In this document: in pieces, positions 9,857 to 18,262 of the stretch | Layout of the letters: each line of letters starts with the position of its first letter | How positions within the stretch are numbered: position 1 is the stretch's first letter | NCBI GenBank assembly: GCA_902476265.1 | Contig: CABSCP010000021.1 | Coordinates: forward strand, 1-64,000 | Reading direction: 5' to 3' | Length of the DNA: 64,000 nucleotides | Origin: an uncultured Lachnospiraceae bacterium | GTDB taxonomy: Bacteria; Bacillota; Clostridia; Lachnospirales; Lachnospiraceae | Made by a program: the position numbers and the translations under genes | Notes under the pieces: generated by a model | What the model was told of the DNA's origin: nothing | The model's database searches: none | Seen by the model: only the letters and a program-made list of their open reading frames with translations

Positions 9857-9898
9857 ATGAAAACGACGGCGCCGCCGGAGAATGGGAGGAAGCTATGA
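9857..9898 (+). CDS. Possible 13-codon leader peptide
   Basis: ATG at 9857 is preceded by AGGAG (9844-9848) and opens a 13-codon frame whose TGA overlaps the ATG of the lipoprotein gene (ATGA). GC-rich complementary arms (GGCGGCGC near 9832 and GCGCCGCC near 9870) flank its start. It could be a translational coupler, or chance. Confidence 0.25.
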   Translation: MKTTAPPENGRKL

Positions 9899-10929
9899 GA
9901 AAGATACAAAAGGGAAATACAGGAGTTACGGCAGGGATTCTGGCAGCAGGACTGGTGGTTTCCATGATCGCCGGATGCGGCGCCAGTTCCAAATTTGAAA
10001 CCGCAATGGAAGCGCCGGCAGAGAATGCAGCGGCCTATGATGCGGCTATGGACGGCGGCATTTATGACTATGCCGCGCAGGAAGAGATGGCGGCGGATAC
10101 CGCAGCAGGCGGCCCCGAAGGGGGAAAAGAAGCAGGAATGCAAATACAGCAGAACCGGAAGCTGATCCGCAATGTGAATATGAGTGTGGAGACGGAAGAA
10201 TTTGATGTCCTCATTCAAAATGTGGAGCAGAAGGTGGAGCAGCTGGGCGGATATGTGGAGCAAAGCAATATTTACAACGGCAGCTATACCCAGAATTTTC
10301 GATCCAGAAGCGCAAACATAATGGCGCGCATTCCCTCGGATAACCTGGATTCCTTTGTGGATGCGGTATCAGAGCAGACCAATGTAACACGCAGGGATGA
10401 GTCCGTAGAGGATGTTACCCTGCAGTATGTGGATCTGGAAAGCCATAAAAAAGCGCTCCTGGCGGAGCAGGAGAGCCTGTTATCCATGCTGGAAAATGCG
10501 GAATCCATTGAAGATATCATCGCGATTAACGAACAGCTGACCAGCGTACGTTACCAGCTTGAAAGCATGGAATCCCAGCTTCGTACATATGATAATAAAA
10601 TCGATTACAGCACCGTGAACTTAAATGTGGAAGAGGTTGCCAGATATGAGCCTCATGAGGCGAAAAGCGCCGGGGAGCGGATCAGTCAGGGCTTTATGAC
10701 GAATCTGTACCGGGTGGGCAGCGGTCTTAAAAATTTCGCGATTGAGTTTGTGATCGCACTGCCGTTTTTACTGACCGCTGCCATCATCATCGGCATCGGA
10801 GCAGGAATCCTGTTCCTTTTCATCCGCGCCGGGGAAAAGCAGGCGGTCAAAAAGAAGGAAAAAGCGGCAAATAATAGAGCGGCACAGAATGCAAAACCGG
10901 AACAAAAAGAGGAAGAGAGAAAAGAATAA
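9895..10929 (+). CDS. DUF4349-domain lipoprotein
   Basis: A 344-residue protein with a lipoprotein signal (lipobox IAGC, Cys28), a low-complexity Ala/Glu/Asp linker, and a DUF4349 domain at about residues 85-270. The domain includes a coiled-coil stretch (about 180-230) rich in Glu, Gln and Leu. A single C-terminal transmembrane helix (about 285-310) is followed by a Lys/Glu-rich cytoplasmic tail. It is therefore anchored at both ends. The family has no settled function. It sits two bases before era, in an order common in related Clostridia (recalled). Confidence 0.85.
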   Translation: MRKIQKGNTGVTAGILAAGLVVSMIAGCGASSKFETAMEAPAENAAAYDAAMDGGIYDYAAQEEMAADTAAGGPEGGKEAGMQIQQNRKLIRNVNMSVETEEFDVLIQNVEQKVEQLGGYVEQSNIYNGSYTQNFRSRSANIMARIPSDNLDSFVDAVSEQTNVTRRDESVEDVTLQYVDLESHKKALLAEQESLLSMLENAESIEDIIAINEQLTSVRYQLESMESQLRTYDNKIDYSTVNLNVEEVARYEPHEAKSAGERISQGFMTNLYRVGSGLKNFAIEFVIALPFLLTAAIIIGIGAGILFLFIRAGEKQAVKKKEKAANNRAAQNAKPEQKEEERKE

Positions 10930-10931
10930 GA

Positions 10932-11837
10932 ATGGAAAACAAACAGTATAAATCAGGATTCGTCACCCTTGTGGGCAGGCCCAACGTAGGAAAATCCACA
11001 TTGATGAACCATCTGATCGGGCAGAAAATCGCCATCACCTCCAATAAGCCCCAGACCACCAGAAACCGGATTCAGACCGTCTATACGGGGGAAAAAGGGC
11101 AGATCGTTTTCCTGGACACACCCGGTATCCATAAGGCAAAGAATAAGCTGGGCAGCTATATGGTGAATGTGGCGGAAAGCACGTTAAAAGATGTGGATGT
11201 GGTTCTCTGGCTGGTGGAGCCGACCACCTTTATCGGCGCCGGAGAAAGGCACATTCTGGATCAGCTCAAACGCTGTAAGCTGCCGGTGATTCTGGTCATC
11301 AACAAGGTTGATACTGTGAAAAAGGACGCTGTCATGGCAGCCATAGAAACTTACCGCAAAGAGATGGAGTTTGCGGATATCGTTCCGGTATCCGCCCTTC
11401 GCAGCAATAATACGGATACCCTGCTGGACTGTATTTTTAAATATCTGCCCTATGGGGAGCCGTTCTACGATGAAGATACCATTACGGATCAGCCCCAGCG
11501 CCAGATTGTGGCGGAAATGATCCGGGAAAAGGCGCTGCGCTGTCTGGAGGAAGAAATCCCTCACGGAATTGCAGTGGCCATTGATCAGATGAAGTTTAAG
11601 GATTCCATTGTGGATATCGACGCCACCATCATCTGTGAGAAGGATTCCCACAAGGGGATTATCATCGGAAAGCAGGGGAGTATGCTCAAAAAAATCGGCT
11701 CCCAGGCCAGACGCGATATCGAAAATATGCTGGAATGCCAGGTGAATCTTCAACTTTGGGTGAAGGTGAAAAAGGACTGGCGGGACAGCGATTTCCTTCT
11801 GAAGAATTTTGGATACAATCCTGCAGACAAGGATTGA
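10932..11837 (+). CDS. era: GTPase Era
   Basis: A 301-residue Ras-like GTPase with a C-terminal KH RNA-binding domain, the usual Era length. G1 is GRPNVGKST (15-23), the switch region holds QTTRNRI (41-47), G3 is DTPG (62-65) and G4 is NKVD (124-127). The KH signature GKQGSMLKKIG lies near residue 250. Era matures the 30S subunit by binding the 3' end of 16S rRNA. It is followed by a yqzL-like gene and recO, the conserved Firmicutes order. Confidence 0.97.
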   Translation: MENKQYKSGFVTLVGRPNVGKSTLMNHLIGQKIAITSNKPQTTRNRIQTVYTGEKGQIVFLDTPGIHKAKNKLGSYMVNVAESTLKDVDVVLWLVEPTTFIGAGERHILDQLKRCKLPVILVINKVDTVKKDAVMAAIETYRKEMEFADIVPVSALRSNNTDTLLDCIFKYLPYGEPFYDEDTITDQPQRQIVAEMIREKALRCLEEEIPHGIAVAIDQMKFKDSIVDIDATIICEKDSHKGIIIGKQGSMLKKIGSQARRDIENMLECQVNLQLWVKVKKDWRDSDFLLKNFGYNPADKD

Positions 11838-11906
11838 GGCGCATAGAAAAGACGAAAAAAGCAAACCCTATGGACATAAAGGAAGTGAACATATGGGAGG
11901 CTTATG

Positions 11907-12152
11907 ATGAAGGAATCAAATTACTGGGATCAGTTTTTTAAGTCCGGGAGCATACAGGATTACTTAAATTACCGGGCGGAAACGAAAGAGACAAAAGCCG
12001 AAGAAGGAAGCGCTGTGACAGGTGGCAGCGCTTCCTTCACCGGTTCTTACCGGGCAGAGGCAGAATGCAGAAGACAGGATGGTGCAGGTTATGCAGGACC
12101 GTGTGCAGGTAACGGGGATCGTTTTGAAGGCGGAACCCATCGGGGAGTATGA
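11907..12152 (+). CDS. YqzL-like small protein
   Basis: An 81-residue frame starting six bases after GGGAGG (11895-11900). Its N-terminus, with YWDQFFKSGSIQDYLNY at residues 6-22, fits the W-x-x-F...(T/S)G-x-(I/V)-x-x-YL pattern of the short YqzL-type proteins found between era and recO in Firmicutes. From about residue 33 the sequence is low-complexity, encoded partly by a perfect inverted repeat, and it runs 62 bases into recO. That tail looks like out-of-frame extension rather than conserved protein. Confidence 0.55.
   Translation: MKESNYWDQFFKSGSIQDYLNYRAETKETKAEEGSAVTGGSASFTGSYRAEAECRRQDGAGYAGPCAGNGDRFEGGTHRGV
12003..12038. repeat. Perfect 13-bp inverted repeat inside the yqzL-like frame
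   Basis: GAAGGAAGCGCTG (12003-12015) and CAGCGCTTCCTTC (12026-12038) are exact reverse complements around a 10-base loop. No T run follows, so it is not a canonical terminator. It lies 53 bases upstream of the recO start chosen here. Confidence 0.8.
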
Positions 12153-12735
12153 CAGAAGAGTGGTGCTCCTGACAAAAGAAAGGGGAAAAATCTCCGCTTT
12201 TGCCAGAGGGGCCAGGAAACAGACCAGCCGGTTTTTGGCTCCCACCAGCCCTTTTACCTTCGGAACTTTTGAAATGTTTGAGGGGAAAACATCTTATAAC
12301 ATCTGCGAAGTCTATGCTTCCAATTATTTTGAAGCGCTCAGACAGGATTTTGAAGGCGCCTATTACGGCATGTATTTTCTGGAGCTTTGCGATTACTGCA
12401 CCCGGGAAAACAATGATGAAAAAGAAATATTGAAGCTTCTGTACCAGTCCCTTCGGGCGCTCACGGCAGTGAGCCTAAAAAGACAGCTGGTACGGGCGGT
12501 TTTTGAAATAAAACTGGTGGCTTTAAACGGGGAATTTCCGGGGATGCCGGCGGGAAACTTTGAAGAGACCACGCTCTATGCAGTGGATTTCATTGTCCGC
12601 ACTCCTGTGGAGAAACTTTATACGTTTACCGTGAAGGAGTCCGTGCTTTTGGAACTGGTGAAAATAGCGCAGAAATACAGGGAAGACTGCCTGCCTGGCA
12701 GGTTTAAGACCCTGGAGATCCTGCAAAGTTTATGA
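12091..12735 (+). CDS. recO: DNA repair protein RecO
   Basis: A 214-residue protein starting MQDRVQVTGIVLKAEPIGEYD, typical of the RecO OB-fold N-terminus, followed by an alpha-helical C-terminal domain. RecO loads RecA onto SSB-coated DNA with RecR and anneals complementary strands. In-frame alternatives at 12079 (ATG) and 12022 (GTG) have no better ribosome binding site, so 12091 was chosen by fit to the family. The C-terminus is short compared with the roughly 250 residues often seen, and the zinc-binding cysteines of some RecO proteins are not evident. Confidence 0.9.
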   Translation: MQDRVQVTGIVLKAEPIGEYDRRVVLLTKERGKISAFARGARKQTSRFLAPTSPFTFGTFEMFEGKTSYNICEVYASNYFEALRQDFEGAYYGMYFLELCDYCTRENNDEKEILKLLYQSLRALTAVSLKRQLVRAVFEIKLVALNGEFPGMPAGNFEETTLYAVDFIVRTPVEKLYTFTVKESVLLELVKIAQKYREDCLPGRFKTLEILQSL

Positions 12736-12743
12736 AGTAAAGG

Positions 12744-12772
12744 TTGAAAAAGAGTGTGATGTCGGCTATAAT
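12744..12772 (+). promoter_or_regulatory. Sigma-A promoter before the lipoprotein-glyQS pair
   Basis: TTGAAA (12744-12749), a 17-base spacer and TATAAT (12767-12772), just after recO and 42 bases before the lipoprotein start. It could drive the lipoprotein and glycyl-tRNA synthetase genes. Confidence 0.75.
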
Positions 12773-12814
12773 GTTAGCGTTGATGCACAAATGCTACATA
12801 GAGGGGAGCAGAGG

Positions 12815-13411
12815 ATGCGAAAGAGTTTAATACTGGCAGCGGCTGTTGTTTGTCTGACGGCGGTCTTTGCAGGATGCGGCAGCGGCGAATCTGCGGTGAC
12901 GGAAACGACAATCGATGTGAAGAAAAACGGCAGCGTGGTACACACCATTGTGGAGGATTTTACAGAAGATTATTACGATTTACAGGGGCTTGAGAATACG
13001 ATCCAGAGTTCCTGCAGCGCCTATAATGAAGGCGCCGGGGAAGAATCGGTCACGGTGGAAAGCGTCAGTGCCAAGGACGGGGTTGTCACAGTAGTCATGA
13101 ACTATAAGGATACCTCTTCCTATGCGGGATATAATAAACAGGCCCTTTTCACAGGAACGATCAAGGATGCTTTCAAGGCCGGTTATGATTTGAATGTGAC
13201 CCTTCTGCCTGCAGGAGGAGATGGAGCGGCAATCGGTAAGGAAGAACTGCTGGGTATGGGAGAAAAGCATGTTGTGATCGTCCGGGAGGCGGTCAATGTG
13301 AAAGTGTGGGATAAGATCCTTTACTACTCGGAGGATGTGATCCCCACAGAGAATGTGAAAACGGTATCTGTCACAGACGGCAATATGCTGACTTACATTG
13401 TGTTTGATTAA
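12815..13411 (+). CDS. Putative lipoprotein of unknown function
   Basis: A 198-residue exported protein with lipobox FAGC (Cys21), followed by a globular beta-rich region with no motif I recognise. The ATG at 12815 follows GAGGGGAGCAGAGG. An upstream in-frame ATG at 12791 would put extra charged residues ahead of the signal peptide and lacks a ribosome binding site. It lies 24 bases before glyQS and probably shares its message. It is probably attached to the outer face of the membrane. Confidence 0.75.
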   Translation: MRKSLILAAAVVCLTAVFAGCGSGESAVTETTIDVKKNGSVVHTIVEDFTEDYYDLQGLENTIQSSCSAYNEGAGEESVTVESVSAKDGVVTVVMNYKDTSSYAGYNKQALFTGTIKDAFKAGYDLNVTLLPAGGDGAAIGKEELLGMGEKHVVIVREAVNVKVWDKILYYSEDVIPTENVKTVSVTDGNMLTYIVFD

Positions 13412-13435
13412 TTTTTGAAAACAAAAGGAGATAAA

Positions 13436-14827
13436 ATGATGGAAAAGTCTATGGACAAAATTGTTGCGCTGGCCAAGGCCAGAGGGTTTGTATACCCCGG
13501 TTCCGAAATTTACGGCGGTCTTGCCAATACATGGGACTACGGCAATCTGGGCGTAGAGCTGAAAAATAATGTAAAGCGCGCATGGTGGCAGAAATTCATC
13601 CAGGAGAATCCCTATAATGTGGGCGTGGACTGTGCGATTCTGATGAATCCCCAGACCTGGATTGCATCCGGACATCTGGGCGGTTTCTCCGATCCGCTGA
13701 TGGACTGTAAGGAATGCCATGAGCGTTTCCGTGCGGATAAGATCATTGAGGATTTTGCGGCAGATAATCAGATTGATCTGGGCGGATCCGTGGACGGCTG
13801 GAGCCAGGAAGAAATGATGAAATTCATTGAAGAGCACCGGATTCCCTGTCCCACCTGCGGCAAACATAATTTTACCGATATCCGTCAGTTCAACCTGATG
13901 TTCAAAACCTTCCAGGGCGTGACCGAAGATGCGAAGAATACCGTTTATCTGCGTCCCGAAACTGCTCAGGGTATTTTTGTAAACTTTAAGAATGTACAGC
14001 GTACCTCCAGAAAGAAAATCCCCTTCGGCATCGGCCAGATCGGGAAATCTTTCCGCAACGAGATCACACCCGGCAACTTCACTTTCCGTACCCGTGAATT
14101 TGAACAGATGGAGCTTGAATTTTTCTGTGAACCCGATACGGATCTGGAGTGGTTTGCATACTGGAAGCAGTTCTGCATCGACTGGCTGCAGACGCTGGGG
14201 ATCAAGCCGGAAGAGATGCGCGTGAGGGATCATGAGAAAGAAGAACTTTCCTTCTACTCCAAAGCGACTTCCGACATCGAGTTCTTATTCCCTTTTGGCT
14301 GGGGAGAACTCTGGGGTATTGCGGACAGGACAGATTATGACCTGACGCAGCATGCAAATGTATCCGGACAGGATCTGACCTATTTTGACGACAGCAAGAA
14401 TGTGAAATATATCCCCTATGTGGTAGAACCTTCCCTGGGCGCAGACCGCGTGGTGCTGGCTTTCCTATGCGCAGCTTACGATGAGGAAGAGCTGGAAGGC
14501 GGGGATATGCGCACCGTGCTCCGATTCCATCCTGCGCTGGCACCTGTGAAAATCGGTGTGCTTCCCCTTTCCAAGAAGCTCAACGAGGGTGCGGAGAAAA
14601 TTTATGCGCAGCTTTCCAAAAAGTATAACTGTGAATTTGACGACAGAGGGAATATTGGTAAGAGATACCGCCGTCAGGATGAAATCGGTACGCCGTTCTG
14701 CGTTACATACGATTTTGATTCTGAAACAGACGGCTGCGTGACCGTCCGTTTCCGCGATTCCATGGAACAGGAACGTGTTGCGATTGCGGATCTGGATGCT
14801 TATTTTGCCGATAAGTTTACATTTTGA
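13436..14827 (+). CDS. glyQS: Glycyl-tRNA synthetase (single-chain, alpha2 type)
   Basis: A 463-residue class II synthetase of the eukaryote/archaea-like homodimeric type found in many Firmicutes. Visible signatures include LANTWDYGNLG near the N-terminus, the zinc-type CPTCGKHNFTD segment, motif 2 RPETAQGIF, and motif 3 region GADRVVLAFL. The C-terminal anticodon-binding domain begins near PVKIGVLPLSKK. It charges tRNA-Gly. The ATG at 13436 is 6 bases after AAAGGAG; an upstream in-frame TTG is less likely. No T-box leader fits in the 24-base gap upstream. A terminator follows. Confidence 0.96.
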   Translation: MMEKSMDKIVALAKARGFVYPGSEIYGGLANTWDYGNLGVELKNNVKRAWWQKFIQENPYNVGVDCAILMNPQTWIASGHLGGFSDPLMDCKECHERFRADKIIEDFAADNQIDLGGSVDGWSQEEMMKFIEEHRIPCPTCGKHNFTDIRQFNLMFKTFQGVTEDAKNTVYLRPETAQGIFVNFKNVQRTSRKKIPFGIGQIGKSFRNEITPGNFTFRTREFEQMELEFFCEPDTDLEWFAYWKQFCIDWLQTLGIKPEEMRVRDHEKEELSFYSKATSDIEFLFPFGWGELWGIADRTDYDLTQHANVSGQDLTYFDDSKNVKYIPYVVEPSLGADRVVLAFLCAAYDEEELEGGDMRTVLRFHPALAPVKIGVLPLSKKLNEGAEKIYAQLSKKYNCEFDDRGNIGKRYRRQDEIGTPFCVTYDFDSETDGCVTVRFRDSMEQERVAIADLDAYFADKFTF

Positions 14828-14852
14828 CCGTTTTAAAAAACAGACCATAGGT

Positions 14853-14884
14853 AAAAGGGCAGAATTTTTATTCTGCCCTTTTTA
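14853..14884 (+). terminator. Terminator after glyQS
   Basis: AAAAGGGCAGAA (14853-14864) pairs with TTCTGCCCTTTT (14871-14882) across a 6-base loop and ends in a T run. Confidence 0.9.
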
Positions 14885-14919
14885 AGCAGATATTTGCAAA
14901 GGTGAGGAAGTGGCACAAT

Positions 14920-17900
14920 ATGGATGAAAAAAAAGCGTTCGCCATACTCGGCGCAGAGATAACCAAAGAGGAAAATGTGATTAAAGATGCCTACCGGGCG
15001 AAGTTAAAGCTCGTAAATCCGGAAGATGACCCGGAGGGATTTAAGCAGCTCCGTGCTGCCTATGAGGCGGCTTTGTCCTACGCTGCATCCCGGGAAAAAG
15101 AAAATGAGGAGATCGACGAAACACCTTCCGGGCTGTTTGTTCAGAAGGCGGCCGCGCTTTATGAATCCATAGAAGGCCGCCAGGATGAAAACGCCTGGCG
15201 CAGACTGTTTCAGGAGCCCGCGTTTCTGGACCTGGAGGAAGAGGAGAACTGCAGGGAGAAGCTGCTGGCATGGATGATGAACCACTGTTATCTGCCCACA
15301 CAGATCTGGAAGGTGCTGGATGAAAAACTGCAGATTGCGGAAGAAAAAGAGGCTCTTTACGAAAAATTCCCGAAAGATTTTATTGATTTTGCCGTGCGCA
15401 AAATACAAAAAGGGGAAGATTTTGAGTTTGAGCAGCTGGAAGGTCCTGAGGGATCGGATCTGGACGGCTGGATTTTCCTGTTCGCCAAGGCGGGCAGGGA
15501 AGAGAGTGACAAAAACTATGACGCCATGGAACAGACCATTCAGGAGGCGGAAGAAAAAGGAATTTCCCATCCGGCCCTTTCTATGATGAAAGCCAGGCTG
15601 CTGTGTGAAAAAGACCGGAAAGAAGAAGGCGACCGGATTGTGGAGACTCTTTTGGAGGGCCCGTTTGCAGAGACCTTAAATGTCCGGTATCAGTCGGCCG
15701 AATACTGGTGGCAGAGCGGCAGGACAGAAAAGGCCGTTCCGCTGTTTCTGAAAATAAAGGAAGAAAATAAGGGACATTATATGGCCAACAGACGGCTGGC
15801 CCAGTGGCATCTGGAAAAAGAGGCGTTTTCCCAGGCAAAAGAATGTGTGAATGTCCTGCTATCCTATCCGCTGGACGATGAGTGCAGAGAACTGGTGAAC
15901 CGGGTCAACACCGGGCTGGAGGCAGAACTCACCGCCAGGCTTACAGAAATGCCGCAGGACCTGAAAGCGCGGATGGATCTTTGCTGGTGCCATCTGCAGA
16001 ATGAAAAACCGGAGACCGCCATCGCGCTGATGGAAGGAATTGTGCCTTTGCCGGAACAAGAAAAAGACTATGTCAATCTGATGGGCAAAGTCTATTATTA
16101 TGCAAAGCAGTACGACAGGGCGGAACCCGTGATCCGGCGGTGGGCTGTGCTTTTGGAGGAACAGATGCCCGAGGAGGCCCGGGAGGCGGAGGATGATGAA
16201 GAGCGCCTTGCAACCGCCCATTCCATGCTTTCCCAGATTTTGACGGAGCGCGCAAAGCAGGCGGAAGGAACAGAGCGGGAGGATGCCTTTGGGGCCGCCG
16301 TCCGGGAGCTGGATAAGGCTGAGCGGGCCCATTACAATCCGGGACAGGAGTATGGGAAAGCTTCTGTTTTCTGGGAATGGGGAAAATATGAAGAATGCGT
16401 GAAGATCTGCGGAAAGCTGACGGAGGAATATCCGGATTTTTCGGCAGCCTTTGTGCTGCATCAAAAAGCCTGCGCAAAACTCTTTGACGCTTCGGGCGTG
16501 ATCGGTGACTATTTCGCTCTCCGCCGTTTGATGCCGGACTATATGCCTTCCTGGGAACTGGCGGCAGAAGTCTATTATCAGTTAAAAAGGCCCGAGGACC
16601 TTGATCAGCTGCTTGCGGATGCAGAGCAGAGCCAAACCCTCACTCCATGTCTGAAAAAGTATCGTTTCCAGCGGATGGCGGAGCAGGCGGAAAACAAAAA
16701 AGAACTGACGGATGCGCTGGAATATGCCCAAAAAGTCAGTGAAGAATGGGAACAGGAAAAGGGAGAGGAAGACAATAAAGCGGAGCTTTATTCCGAACGC
16801 GCCAGGAATTACTGGCGGCTGGAGGAGTATGAAACCGCTTTGGAACTGATCGGGAAAGCGATCTCTCTCTCCGGTAACCTGATGTATGTTTATATCAGGG
16901 CCGGCATCAAAAAGGATCAGGGAGAATATGAGGAAGCGCTGGAATGCTATTTAAAATGCCGGGCGGAATATGATGAAACGCCCCATTTTTACTCCAATAT
17001 AGGAGAATGTTATTATAAGCTGGGCCGTTATGGGGATGCGCTGCCGAATCTGAAAAAAGCGGTGGAAATCAAGCCGGACAATCCGGTCTGCTGTGCCTGG
17101 ATCATCCGCATCTTAAAAAGGGAGATGGAAAAAAAGGAGCAGCTGGATCAGATGGAGGAAGCCCGCCGTTATGCCGACCTGATGATTGAACACCGCCCGG
17201 AATCTTTCTTTTTCATTGAAAGAGGCCTTTTATACGTGCTGGCCCAGGACTATGAGAGCGCTGCCGGTGATTTTGAACAGGCGGTGAAGGCGGATGATAA
17301 GGATCCCTTTGCCTACAGCAATCTGGCCCGGATGTACCGGCTTTTGGACAGGCTGCCCGAGGCGGAGGAACAGGCGCGCCTGGCGGTGAAAAATATGGAG
17401 TTCGATCCCGCGCCGTACCATCATGAGGTGCTGGGAAATGTGTACTGGCAGATGCGCAGATACGAAGATGCCGCGGCCGCTTTTCGGACAAACTGGGAGC
17501 GTTACCCGGATCAAAGGGTGAAATTCATTGACGATATGGTTACCCTCTATCTGGATATGGGAAAATGGCAGGATGCCATGGAACTACTGAAGAAGGTTTA
17601 CCGGGAAAGCGATAAGGAATACGGAAAAAAGACAGTGGAAATATACTGCAGCGCCGGCTTTTTTGAAGAGGCTGTCCGGTTTGTAAAGCATCACTATAAA
17701 ATGGCCGGATTCGATGAAAAACAGATGCAGGAAACGCTGGCGGACATTTATTGGTATCAGGGAAATTTAAAAAAGGCAGCCTGGTTTATCACAAAAGCGT
17801 TAAAGAACTATCCTGCGGAGAAGGGACATTATCCGGTTCTGTGCAGGAGGGCCGCGGGCATCTTCTTTTTCATGGGAAAGAGGGATATGGCCCGGCTCTG

Positions 17901-18249
17901 GGCGAACAGGGCGCTCCGGTTTTATGAGGGGCAGGGCGGTTTTGAAAAATGGCTGAATCCGCCGGACGGCGGCTTAAACAGAATGTATCTGTTCGGCTGT
18001 CTCCAGCTGTATGCAGGAAACCGGGAAACGGCGATGCAGATGGTGACGGAGATGAAACAACGTCCCCGGTGCACTTACTGTACCCATTGCTGCTGTACGG
18101 ATGCCTGGGAATTGGAAGCGGGAATTTTGACTGCGGACGGCGATTACGCGGGCGCGGCAGAAATATATGAGCGGATTTTGAAGGAGTCCGGCAGGGATAA
18201 GGATGTGAAGATGAAGCTGGGCCTTTTAAAAAAGGACGGAAAGCTGTAA
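14920..18249 (+). CDS. J-domain-like TPR-repeat protein paired with an Hsp70
   Basis: A 1109-residue soluble protein. Residues 1-55 look like a J-domain (FAILGAEITKEENVIKDAYR..., then DPEGFKQLRAAYEAAL), but the invariant HPD tripeptide is replaced by NPED. The remainder is almost entirely helical repeats, with TPR-type pairs recognisable from about residue 250 to the end (for example YSNIGECYYKLGRYGDALPNLKKAVEI near 690). Near 1045 there is a Cys-rich CTYCTHCCC cluster. The gene lies 13 bases before an HscC-like Hsp70 gene, so it is probably its dedicated co-chaperone or client adaptor (inference). The ATG at 14920 is chosen because GGTGAGGAAG precedes it. Confidence 0.8.
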   Translation: MDEKKAFAILGAEITKEENVIKDAYRAKLKLVNPEDDPEGFKQLRAAYEAALSYAASREKENEEIDETPSGLFVQKAAALYESIEGRQDENAWRRLFQEPAFLDLEEEENCREKLLAWMMNHCYLPTQIWKVLDEKLQIAEEKEALYEKFPKDFIDFAVRKIQKGEDFEFEQLEGPEGSDLDGWIFLFAKAGREESDKNYDAMEQTIQEAEEKGISHPALSMMKARLLCEKDRKEEGDRIVETLLEGPFAETLNVRYQSAEYWWQSGRTEKAVPLFLKIKEENKGHYMANRRLAQWHLEKEAFSQAKECVNVLLSYPLDDECRELVNRVNTGLEAELTARLTEMPQDLKARMDLCWCHLQNEKPETAIALMEGIVPLPEQEKDYVNLMGKVYYYAKQYDRAEPVIRRWAVLLEEQMPEEAREAEDDEERLATAHSMLSQILTERAKQAEGTEREDAFGAAVRELDKAERAHYNPGQEYGKASVFWEWGKYEECVKICGKLTEEYPDFSAAFVLHQKACAKLFDASGVIGDYFALRRLMPDYMPSWELAAEVYYQLKRPEDLDQLLADAEQSQTLTPCLKKYRFQRMAEQAENKKELTDALEYAQKVSEEWEQEKGEEDNKAELYSERARNYWRLEEYETALELIGKAISLSGNLMYVYIRAGIKKDQGEYEEALECYLKCRAEYDETPHFYSNIGECYYKLGRYGDALPNLKKAVEIKPDNPVCCAWIIRILKREMEKKEQLDQMEEARRYADLMIEHRPESFFFIERGLLYVLAQDYESAAGDFEQAVKADDKDPFAYSNLARMYRLLDRLPEAEEQARLAVKNMEFDPAPYHHEVLGNVYWQMRRYEDAAAAFRTNWERYPDQRVKFIDDMVTLYLDMGKWQDAMELLKKVYRESDKEYGKKTVEIYCSAGFFEEAVRFVKHHYKMAGFDEKQMQETLADIYWYQGNLKKAAWFITKALKNYPAEKGHYPVLCRRAAGIFFFMGKRDMARLWANRALRFYEGQGGFEKWLNPPDGGLNRMYLFGCLQLYAGNRETAMQMVTEMKQRPRCTYCTHCCCTDAWELEAGILTADGDYAGAAEIYERILKESGRDKDVKMKLGLLKKDGKL

Positions 18250-18262
18250 GAAGAGGTGGAAC

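Noticed and set aside
13412..13435. T-box riboswitch for glycyl-tRNA synthetase
   Set aside because: Only 24 bases separate the lipoprotein stop from the glyQS start, too short for a T-box leader.
12980..14233. A 417-codon open frame on the minus strand
   Set aside because: It is antisense to the lipoprotein and glyQS genes, its product resembles no protein, and it has no ribosome binding site. It is a shadow of the codon usage of glyQS.
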